A DNA stretch of 64,000 nucleotides from NCBI RefSeq assembly GCF_904849725.1, contig NC_058522.1, positions 457,996,844 to 458,060,843 on the forward strand, read 5' to 3'. Shown piece after piece: positions 56,401 through 64,000 of this stretch. This stretch comes from Hordeum vulgare subsp. vulgare. Taxonomy: Eukaryota > Streptophyta > Magnoliopsida > Poales > Poaceae. Position 1 is the stretch's first letter. Every line of letters begins with the position of its first letter. The notes beneath the pieces are model-generated. The model saw only the letters and a list, made by a program, of their open reading frames with translations, searched no databases and had not been told where the DNA came from. Made by a program: the position numbers and the translations under genes.

Positions 56401-57622
56401 CACTTGCTGGGGGTGTGGCTAGCCGTTTGGTTTTAGTGGGAGCTTCAGCTGGTCAAAGGAGGCAAGAAATACTGGTGCCGTCAGTCATGAATGAGGTCTA
56501 AATTGGGGGTTTTGGCCTTTCCACTTTGAACTAGTGAGGGGCGAGTTGACTGGGGTTAGATACAGGTGATGGCTACTTAATCTAAGAGTTCGAAGCAAAG
56601 GAGTTTGGTTTAGCTGTGGCTAAGGTGGCTTTTTCCTATCTGTCAGAAAGTGTGCGACAGTGGTCACACGGGGTTGCACCCCATGAGTGGTGCTCAGACT
56701 TAACAGGTTTGGTTTTGGTGCTAAACCAAGGAGTTCCACCAAATTTGAGCTCCAATGGACAAGTTTAGCTTTGTAAACTTGAAATTACTCTAATATGACC
56801 AGATATGTTCCTTCCAAAGGGAGTGTGGTCAAACTAAGTCCTACAAATCCCATTTTTGGTGTAGAACCCTCATTTGAGGTATTAGGCACTCCTGCAAAGT
56901 TTTAGCCTCATTGGACAAACTTTGCTATGTAGAGTTGCTCTAGCTTGATTCTGGACAAACACGATTTTTGGGTTATTTGGGGTCCTTATCCACCTTTGAT
57001 CGAGGTGAAACTTTATGTGGACACCAAACAAGGCTTAGGGACATCACAGGAATTTTCTAGGAATTTATTGAGAATATTTCCTTTGGAAATATTTCGAAAT
57101 GCCAAAACAAACAGAAATAGCTTTTATAGTTTTAATCAATAAATATAATATAAAATGGGTTTAAAATCCTATGTATGGAAAATATATGTCCTTCTGATCA
57201 TCTCTAAATTTAATCAGATTTTTCCAAAGCAGAACAGTATTTTTCCATGTTGGAATACCAATTATGACCTTAGAAATGGACAGGTTATTTATTTAGGAAA
57301 ATACTCACAAAAATAATTATTTTTGTGGTTTTGAAATATAAGGATAGGTAAAAATCAGATTACCAAATATGAGTAGTAGCATTGCTTGTTATCAAAGACA
57401 TGCAGTGCAATCTCAAGGTGGTTTTACCTTGGTTATCAAAGGTCTTTGGAAATCAGTAAAATACCAAAAAGGAAATTTAGGGTTTTAAAACCTCACATGA
57501 TCAAGCATACAAGCATACAATGTCAATCATGGCACTCACAACATTAGTTTTGAAAAAGTTTTAACAAGCTTAGAATTTTACAACACAGATAGGTGATAGC
57601 AAAAACAAGGTGTGACAGGGGG
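53468..57622 (-). mobile_element. Solo LTR X (4145 bp), TSD GGGGG
   Basis: The LTR is 53473-57617; in sense it runs TGTCACACC to CCCCACA. GGGGG occurs on both sides (53468-53472, 57618-57622). There is no internal domain. In sense a TATA box (TATAAATA) at 55982-55989 is followed by a GC-rich block with open but unsupported frames (55396-55934), a long AT-rich stretch, and a short acidic segment MEGPEFGDEYVYGDTPAN at about 53790-53734. The layout is the same as in the LARD LTRs and LTR Y. Confidence 0.87.
55982..55989 (-). promoter_or_regulatory. TATA box of LTR X
   Basis: In sense TATAAATA within GGGCCTATAAATAGCCC, the typical promoter position in a long LTR. Confidence 0.65.
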
Positions 57623-57815
57623 CATCTGCATTGACTGCGCCGCTCGACGCCTTCACCTTCTGCAACGATGAGGCGGAGCCCGCCACATCCGCAGGGGTTG
57701 CGAGTTTCCCCGCACCTCCGTGGACGCCGCCGAAATCCGCGATCACCGCGCCTAGACCCTGCAGCTCCACCACATCTCCGACCGCTGCGCCGGCGTTGCC
57801 ACGAGCGTCGGCCAT
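57618..57815 (-). pseudogene. 5' part of an 80-codon ORF split by LTR X
   Basis: Sixty-six codons start MADARGNAGAAVGDVVELQG and end VNADAP exactly at the GGGGG target site. It is rich in glycine, alanine and valine with no known domain. Joined to 53467-53423 the frame remains open and stops after 80 codons. Its strand is the same as that of the XS fragment and the acidic ORF of the MULE, so the three may come from one captured locus, but no splice link is evident. Upstream, 57816-58118 holds nothing I recognise. Confidence 0.5.
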
Positions 57816-59589
57816 CTTACATATGGAGGCGATGAAGGTGAGGAAGAGGATGCGGTGTGGGAGAGCGAGATAGTGCAGTGGAGGTAGTGGAGGAGAGTGA
57901 GACGACGCCGGTAGGGGAGAGGAAGACGATGCGGCAAGGAGGGGATTTGGGAAATGGTGGGGGCGATGGAGGTGGTTGCGTGTAACGACTAAGATGCGGC
58001 CCTTTCCTATTTTGGGGGCAATGCCCCAAAAGGGAAAGAGGCGCATCTAAATGTTTTGCAAGCGAGATAATCATAACATTACATATTCACGGAAGGACAA
58101 GTAGGGCATACACTTGCCATCTGACATAGTATAATATAAGGTCTACATCCACACAATTATTCACAACAAGTTAGGCCCGCTACGGACAACATGAAACTAG
58201 GAAAAGACTATGATATCCCACATGCTAGCCCACGATCACGACCACGGCCTCAGTCCTCCGGATAGTTCACGTACAGTAGGTCAGTCTCCTCATCGTACTG
58301 CCACGCCAGCTACGTGTCGTCAGGATCTCCTGCGTGGGGCATACGTGTACCAGTTGGGGTGTTGTAGTAAACTATGAGCCACGGGTACTCAGCAATCGGA
58401 TGACCTTGGTACTGAAACTAGTCAAGTTATTAGGTGAGGAAGATTTAGTGTATAGGTTGCAGCATCCTAAGCTTGTATGGTGGCTAAGTTATGATGATCA
58501 GAGTTATTGATATGGTGGTCTACGCGAGCGGTCTAAGACTAGGTGATCACTAAGTGATCCTGAACACCTACTTACGTCAAACATAACCCCACCGTATTCC
58601 CGATCAAAGAGAGGTCTTCGAAGGGGACAGTCACGGTTACGCACACAATTGGCATTTTTATTAGAGTTAATTCAAGTTATCTAGAACCGGATGTTAACAA
58701 ATTATCCATGTTTGCCACATAACCGCGGGCACGGCTTTCCAAAAGATTAAACCCTGCACGGGTGATCCAACTAGTCCATCACAAACTGCCACGGGCCGCA
58801 AAGTAATCCTCTATCAAGAATCTCGTGATGTCGTCAGATTCCTTAGAGGAAAACCTCAACTTTGAGGAGACCCAAAGTTTCACCGGGATTCCTATACGCA
58901 AGATATATCGCTAAGGTAAGACGAACCTAGCAGGACCTCCCGTCGTGTCGACGAGCCCGATAAGAGCCGCGTATCTCAGTCTCAGGACACGACGGATGAG
59001 CGATGGTTACCACGCCAAAACACCGAGTTTCCCCGGGGAGCGTAATAAGCTGCTCTGGGTTGGACCAACACTCATGAGGAGCACTGTCCCGGGTTGTTGA
59101 TTAAATCCTCGAGGTAGCTATTCCCTATGCAAATTATTATTAGGTGATTAGCAAATTAAAACCAATGTTGGGTCCTACCGGACAAGCCTTAACACTACAC
59201 GATTTATCAAGGGGGTCCCCATAACAACCCCGAACGTGTTAGGAGCGATCAGTTATGGAATCAAACACCGGTAGCCGAAACTAAGGCGGCAATAACGGAA
59301 CGAACCACCCGGCAAAAGGCTAGGCCTTCCATCATTTACCAAGTATATACGTGCATTAATTATATAGAAGTTTAAGCATAATGATATCAAAATACTCATG
59401 TTATCACATGAGACAGCTGGCACCTGCAACTAGCAAAGCTATTCATTAGAGGTTGAGCAAGCCTACTTAGCCAAACAACATTAGCTAGGAGGGGAAGGTG
59501 TTTGGGTTTCATGGCATTAACAGGAGGCATTTTTATCAAGTGGTAGGCAGAGAGCATATATCGAAGGAAACGTTATTCTAAGCATAACA

Positions 59590-59715
59590 AAGCTAGATAC
59601 GGTATTAAGGTCATGGTCATCTTGCTTGTGATGTCTTCAACTTGGAACTGCTCTTGATCGTCCTGCACGTACTCTCCAGAATCCATGTACTCGCTCTCCG
59701 ATCCCGGTGCTACCC
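59590..59715 (-). other. Acidic exon-like segment in LTR Y
   Basis: In sense an open stretch reads PGSESEYMDSGEYVQDDQEQ and then FQVEDITSKMT, preceded by a possible acceptor (ATGGGTAG|C). It lies where the LARD LTR has SDSIEFRKCVGSEDPFDY. A second acidic stretch (WQYDEETDLLYVNYPED, stop) lies near 58260-58310. Confidence 0.45.
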
Positions 59716-61059
59716 ATGATAAAAATAACAGCCAATGATCAACAACACAACATGATGCATCAAACAATATGATGCATGAGATGAGAAGGAAGCATGCACC
59801 ACTATTCTAGTCACTTTCTTATGCATATGAGATGAGTTGATAAACTTCTGGGCAGAACTTCACACTAGCTATCTTGACATGCATGAGGATGGCATGAACA
59901 GGTGCATCACGAGAAAACGATGCAAAAACATATAAAGAACATTGAGAATGGAGCTACGGATCAACCGGAAACTACGAAACAAGATATGGAGTCCTACGGT
60001 TCAAATCCACCACAAGCACACTCCAATGGCACTCTTCTGGTGTTCCCAGGATTCCACATGATCAAACAAACAAATATAAGTGGGGTGGTGCATGGTAACA
60101 CACCACACCATCAACAATACCCACACAAGCTTCAAAACAACTAAAACATGCAATCTGTCCTAAACAGCATCATTGCAGTTTGTCTACAACATTCAAAGTA
60201 CCTACAACCACCCAAATGAGCCAAAAAAGATATGTGGCAAAATCCATTCAAAAGCTCTACAAGCCTGAGCAAGAAGTTACTGCAAAGGCATCACACATGA
60301 GAAGATCTATGGACACAAACTTGACAAAAATAACAGATTCTGGGACTTAGTGAAAATCTCAGATTTTCACCAGCTGCTTATGCTCTGAAGCATTTTGGCA
60401 GCCTCCAAAATGATATGTACAGGAAGTGAAAAAGCATGAAATTCAACATAGAGCTAGACAAACACAAAAGCTCACAAACCTTAGTTTGTTGCATGGGCTG
60501 ATTCCCAACACATGAGCTTGTGCAAACAAAACAACAAGGGAAGAAAATAACAACAGATTCTCAGACTTAGTGAAAATCATAGATTTTCACAAAGCTGGCA
60601 ATTTCAGCCAAGTGTCAACTTTGACAAGGCACAACAAGTGCATACAAACTCCTATGAACAAAACAAAGTCCCCATGCTGTAGAGGGGTTCACCCACTACT
60701 GCCACATCAAGGATTCATCCTTATAGGGTCAAAGCACTACATGATACTAAGCTCTAAACATGGCATGAAGACAGAAAAATGACAGTTTATGAAGTTATTC
60801 TAAAGTGAAATCTGATTCCACCAGTGGATTCCTGGGATGATTCTACCCCAAAAGCATATATAATACATGGGTACTTGCATGGAACATGTAGGCACAAAGC
60901 TAGCTCGAAAAACAACATAGAAATCACTATAAGCATATAGGAGCATTATCACAAGTGAATAAAGCATATATGGCATCTCTATACCTACCTATGCACACAC
61001 ACAAGGTTCATACACCATCACATCAAAATATTGGCAAGCATGAGGGGTTAGCCCTCATG

Positions 61060-61390
61060 CACAAGTGCATAGGTGCACTCATGCCCACACACACTCATGC
61101 ATAAACACATACACACCTACACCTAAATATGTGTGCTCACACACACACAAGAATGGCCTCATGAGGGGGTAGACCCTCATGCACATGTGCATGGGTGCAC
61201 CCACATGCACACATACACATATGTATATCCCCATCCCTTCACATATACACTAAAGCACATACACACACTCATCACATACACATACCCACATGTATATACA
61301 TACTCATATACACACACACACCTACAAGTGCACACATACAATGGTGCACACACACAAGCACATGCTCCCACACTCATATATACACAAGCT
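61060..61390. repeat. CA-rich low-complexity DNA in LTR Y
   Basis: Alternating CACA and CATACA runs interspersed with ATGCACAAGTGCAT. The frames seen here on both strands (61133-61534, 61177-61461) are histidine/threonine or cysteine/valine repeats produced by the simple sequence. Confidence 0.85.
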
Positions 61391-61500
61391 AACATCAAAG
61401 GGGTTAAAACCCACTGGTTTGTGATGAAAACACAAGACAACTTGGTGCCCAAGCAAAGCATAGTGAAACAAAATACAAAACAGCAAAAAAAGGGAGTGCA

Positions 61501-61562
61501 CTCGGATCGAACCCAGGACCCCTCTGGTGCATAGACAGCACCTTACCACTACGCTAGCTCGA
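61501..61562 (-). ncRNA. tRNA-like module 1 in LTR Y
   Basis: In sense it contains TAGCGTAGTGG (61556-61546), a full match to the Pol III box A consensus TRGYNNARNNG, and GGTTCGATCC (61513-61504), a good box B, about 33 nt apart as in a tRNA gene. The acceptor stem is not convincing, so this is called tRNA-like and not a tRNA gene. Confidence 0.55.
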
Positions 61563-61647
61563 GCTCTTCGACAGAGAAGAGGAGGGAAACAGGTTAACAT
61601 TCCCCTGTCGAGCTACAGCACCACGAAACAGCAAAATAAAAGGGGCG

Positions 61648-61712
61648 CCTTCGGGGATCGAACCCACGACCACCATGCACCAAAACCAGCCACTACCACT
61701 CTACTACGACAC
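61648..61712 (-). ncRNA. tRNA-like module 2 in LTR Y
   Basis: In sense it contains TAGTAGAGTGG (61706-61696, box A match) and GGTTCGATCC (61664-61655, box B), 32 nt apart, followed by CCGAAGGCGCC. The sequence around it (CAGCAAAA..GGG..GATCGAACCC) resembles module 1, so the two may be a tandem duplication 150 bp apart. Confidence 0.55.
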
Positions 61713-62262
61713 GACACTTAACAGGAAGGGGTAAGAAACTCTATTGAGTATCCCCCTCTGCTCATACCGCAACTCGACGGCGCCGGAACAAGGGAAGGTC
61801 ATCGGCGTTCTACGGGTCAAATTGAACGGAGGGAGCTCGCTGGGAGGAAGAGGGAGCCACCAGGGTTCCATTCCTGGCGGAGCACACCGGGAGGCGTACC
61901 ACAACTAAGGCTCCACGAGCACCTACTTCCGGCGACGGCGGCGACAGCAGAGAGCTACGGCGACCTACGCTAGGAGGGAAAGGAAGGGAACGGGATTTTG
62001 CTCACCCTACGCGTCGAGGAGAGGAGGAAGGCTCGTCGAAGAGGAAGAAGGGGACGAAGAGGCGGGGCGACACGATGCACCGCTCCGGCCTGACGGAGCC
62101 GCTGTGGAGGGGACGCCAGAGAGGGGGAACCACCCCTCTAGCGACGGGAACGGAACGGCGGGAGATTCCCCATGCTCGCGGATGCCTCGGACGCCGCGGG
62201 GACGACTGCTGGCGACGAGGAGGACGTAGATCGACGGCGGCAACTCTCTGAAACTCATTGAA

Positions 62263-62270
62263 ACTTACCT
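62263..62270 (-). other. Consensus splice donor in LTR Y
   Basis: In sense ACAG|GTAAGT, about 85 bp downstream of the TATA box and at the end of a GC-rich leader. The LARD LTRs have AAG|GTGAGC at a comparable place. It suggests that LTR transcripts are spliced. Confidence 0.45.
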
Positions 62271-62350
62271 GTCGAGGGGAAGGAAGAATAGGAGAGGAAC
62301 GGGGATGGCGGCGGGCGAGGAGGAACCCTAGGTGCGAACGCCGAGGCCCG

Positions 62351-62357
62351 CTTTATA
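62351..62357 (-). promoter_or_regulatory. TATA box of LTR Y
   Basis: In sense TATAAAG within CCTCCTATAAAGCGGGCC, directly before the GC-rich leader. Confidence 0.6.
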
Positions 62358-62401
62358 GGAGGGAGGAGGGATGCCTCGACGTCCGTGAGGGGGACGGCGC
62401 A

Positions 62402-62403
<2 letters not shown>

Positions 62404-62452
<49 letters not shown>
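62404..62452. repeat. (TC)n microsatellite, about 24 units
   Basis: An uninterrupted CT/TC run. In the sense of LTR Y it is a GA tract about 50 bp upstream of the TATA box. Frames across it are serine-leucine repeats and are not genes. Confidence 0.95.
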
Positions 62453-62453
<1 letters not shown>

Positions 62454-63277
62454 ACTGACGGAAAGCAGGGAGGAAGAAACGCCGTCAGAGAAGAAGAGAG
62501 GAACGGGGGAGATGGGCTACGCGCGGGAGAGAAAGAGAGATGGGCCAGGGAAGGAGGAAGCCAGCCCACGTGCATCTCTATTTTAAAACAAAGAGTTTTT
62601 CCCGTATTTCAAATAAACCAAACAAGAAACAAAATACCCAGACTTACACAGGGGTTTTGAAAATAAAATAAAAACACCTAGGGCATGAGGGATTTATGCC
62701 CTATTTAAATAAAATAAAACACTGAATTTTTGAGCAACTAAATTAAATACAAAACAGAATTATCCCATGCTATTTTGTTTATAAAAGGCCCAACTCACTT
62801 GGTTTTAAAAATCCAAAATAATAACCCTCCAACACAAGGTAAAACTAAAAAATGAGCAACATTTTTAAAACAGGTTTTGGGCAAGTTAAACCTAAGCTCA
62901 AATAAATATAGAAGAAGGGGTTTTGTTGAAACCTAGTTTTGAAAGCATCATAGTTCAAAACCCAAGCTTGCAATCACCACAACATCATACACATATCACA
63001 TGCACTCATCATTGAACCAACACCAACAACAACACAAAGAAGAAGACAAGCATGCAATGGATGGTATGATGCAAAAGTTATGCCACCACATAAGAACACA
63101 TGAAATGACACCCTCATATAGCATGACCACATGGATCCAAACATGAAAAGGATTCTAAATATGGCAAGGTTACATCTGGGTCATTACATTGCCCTCTTTA
63201 TATGATGGGACGTTTCGCGCATGTCCATGGACACATGCTACCCCACGACCGCGGTCTCACATGCACCCACGTATACG

Positions 63278-63445
63278 TGGCCCCACTCATCAGCTAACGG
63301 TCAAATGCATTGACCCGACGGTAACGTTCGTTATAACCTGTTCTCAGAGTTTCGGGCAAGGGAGTGGGGAATAGTGAGGAAAAGTTAACAGAGTGGGGAT
63401 GAATGAGTAGAGCTAAGGAACGAGGGGCATGGGTATAAAAATCCC
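63278..63445 (-). repeat. Right terminal inverted repeat of MULE
   Basis: Its reverse complement begins GGGATTTTTATACCCATGCC and matches 41372-41541. The 63189-63277 flank is MULE subterminal DNA. Confidence 0.85.
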
Positions 63446-63454
63446 TAATTTATA

Positions 63455-63689
63455 TCTATCTCTATCATATCTCATCCTTGCAAATAACTTTGAAGGGATT
63501 GACAACCCCTTTATAGCGTTGGGTGCAAGTGTTTGATTATTTGTGTAAGGTACTACTATTGGAGTCTCGCTTGTTCCTACTACTGGATTGATATCTAGGT
63601 TCTCAACAAACTGAGGGAAATACTTATCTACTTCGCTGCATCACCCTTTCCTCTTCAAGGGAAAACCAACGCAAGCTCAAGAGGTAGCA
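63455..63689 (+). repeat. 5' LTR of element E, part 2
   Basis: It resumes after the MULE target repeat and ends CTCAAGAGGTAGCA, as does the solo LTR at 36407 in reverse. Confidence 0.87.
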
Positions 63690-63700
63690 AGAAGGATTTG

Positions 63701-63718
63701 TGGCGCTGTTGCCGGGGA
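63701..63718 (+). other. PBS of element E, tRNA-Asp type, one mismatch
   Basis: TGGCGCTGTTGCCGGGGA, differing from the tRNA-Asp complement by C to T at position 7, 11 nt after the LTR. Confidence 0.85.
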
Positions 63719-63917
63719 GGATACATAGCATGACCACCAAGTACCCATTACAAACTCATCTCTTGCATTTACTTTATCTTCCATTTGCCTCTCGTTTTCC
63801 TCTCCCCCACTTCTAAAAAGATTTTCAGAAAATACCAAAACATTTCCCTTTTTATTTGCCTTTTTCCGTTGTCTTTTTGTTTGCTTGCTTGTGTGCTAGA
63901 TTGCTTGCTTTGTCACG

Positions 63918-64000
63918 ATGCCTCAAGAGAATGCCAAGTTATGTGATTTTTCCACTACTAATAATAATGATTTTATTAGTACTTCGATTGCTCCCGCCAC
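63918..64000 (+). CDS. gag: Start of gag of element E (cut by window end)
   Basis: An ATG about 200 bp after the PBS opens a frame that begins MPQENAKLCDFSTTNNNDFI and is still open at the window end (27 codons seen). Position and polar asparagine-rich start fit the N-terminus of Athila-type gag proteins. Nothing more can be judged from this fragment. Confidence 0.65.
   Translation, partial: MPQENAKLCDFSTTNNNDFISTSIAPA

Larger units (their letters stand above)
58114..63193 (-). mobile_element. Long LTR Y (about 5.07 kb), putative solo, TSD TTGCC
   Basis: The LTR is about 58119-63188. In sense it begins TGTAATGACCCAGATG. TTGCC is found on both sides (58114-58118, 63189-63193), but the sense end reads TGTCAGAT rather than a normal CA terminus, so that border is less certain. 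Blocks such as GTGCGTAACCGTGACTGTC, TTGCTAGTTGCAGGTG and CCCCGGGGAAACTCGG are shared with the LARD LTR (near 22240, 21420 and 21838), so the two families are related. No internal domain is present. Confidence 0.72.
41363..63454. mobile_element. Mutator-like transposon (MULE) with nested insertions
   Basis: The element is 41372-63445. Terminal inverted repeats of about 170 bp start GGG(T/A)TTTTTAT and share TTAGCTCTACTCATTCATCC and GTCGGGTCAATGC. The 9-bp flanks TATTTTATA (41363-41371) and TAATTTATA (63446-63454) match at 8 positions; 9-bp duplications and long TIRs are characteristic of MULEs. Removing elements D, X and Y leaves about 5.6 kb. No MURA transposase (WRKY-GCM1-like or DDE block) is visible, so it is non-autonomous. 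Gene-like fragments inside suggest a Pack-MULE. Confidence 0.87.
40020..64000 (+). mobile_element. Gypsy LTR retrotransposon E (split by MULE, runs off window)
   Basis: The 5' LTR is 40020-41371 plus 63455-63689, about 1.59 kb after removing the MULE. The tRNA-Asp type PBS and the start of gag follow at 63701 and 63918. The left flank ends GGGAT; the right end of the element is outside the window. The reading frame, tRNA-Asp primer and LTR style suggest an Athila-like Gypsy (Fatima or Sabrina type, tentative). Confidence 0.85.

Noticed and set aside
61133..61600. 133-codon plus ORF and minus ORFs
   Set aside because: Translations of CA/TG simple sequence and of the tRNA-like module.
62255..62660. 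ORFs of 66-106 codons near the TC run
   Set aside because: Serine-leucine or arginine-glutamate repeats created by the (TC)n microsatellite.
1..64000. CRISPR arrays, bacterial operons, ribosome binding sites
   Set aside because: The window is nuclear plant repeat DNA. No regularly spaced direct repeats with unique spacers were seen.
1..64000. Intact single-copy host gene
   Set aside because: No multi-exon frame with recognised full-length host protein similarity was found; the XS zinc-finger piece is truncated, frameshifted and inside a MULE.

Overview
Organism. This looks like an intergenic stretch of a large grass genome, most likely Triticeae (wheat, barley, rye, Aegilops). No host gene is visible. 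Almost every base can be placed in an LTR retrotransposon, a large Mutator-like (MULE) DNA transposon, or a fragment of one. Typical grass signals are Gypsy LTRs beginning TGATACGTC or TGATAACCC, primer sites (PBS) complementary to tRNA-Asp (TGGCGCCGTTGCCGGGGA), AAGCTTGGGG polypurine tracts (PPT), a Cassandra-type TRIM with 5S-like LTRs, and a very long-LTR non-coding LARD. Element names are assigned from structure and remembered family features, not from a database search.

Layout. The window is a nest, resolved here mainly by exact target-site duplications (TSDs). The oldest visible layer is a decayed Copia element on the minus strand (36277-36406 and 37913-40019). Beside it lies Gypsy element A (minus, 250-36276). 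A contains a solo LTR in its reverse-transcriptase region (4616-6267, TSD ATCAT) and, inside its 5' LTR, Gypsy element B (minus, 9642-35924, TSD GAGGC with one extra base on the right). Inside the 5' LTR of B is a Cassandra-like TRIM (18043-34577, TSD AAGGT). Inside the 5' LTR of Cassandra is a LARD array (18056-33860, TSD CCTGG) with the form LTR-internal-LTR-internal-LTR; the last LTR has lost about 4.6 kb. The Copia > A > B > Cassandra > LARD chain is five layers deep.

The right half starts with Gypsy element E (plus, from 40020 past the window end). Its 5' LTR is split by a MULE (41372-63445, long TIRs, 9-bp TSD matching at 8 of 9). The MULE is about 5.6 kb once its insertions are removed: non-autonomous Gypsy element D (41749-48993, TSD GCCGC), solo LTR X (53473-57617, TSD GGGGG) and long LTR Y (58119-63188, putative TSD TTGCC). 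The MULE body has no recognisable transposase. It carries gene-like pieces: a frameshifted XS-type zinc-finger fragment with an intron, an acidic 148-residue ORF with a TATA-like element, and an 80-codon ORF that LTR X cut in two.

Function. Nothing here looks able to transpose alone. A has lost its RT palm and part of integrase. B has gag and protease but no RT or integrase. D has two unfamiliar ORFs and no pol. The LARD and Cassandra are non-coding by design and rely on proteins supplied in trans. The points of most interest are the three-LTR LARD array with one TSD inside a 5S-bearing LTR, a roughly 33-bp periodicity in the LARD internal domain, gene-like (TATA, splice donor, acidic exon) organisation of the long LTRs, two tRNA-like modules inside LTR Y, and the captured gene fragments of the MULE.
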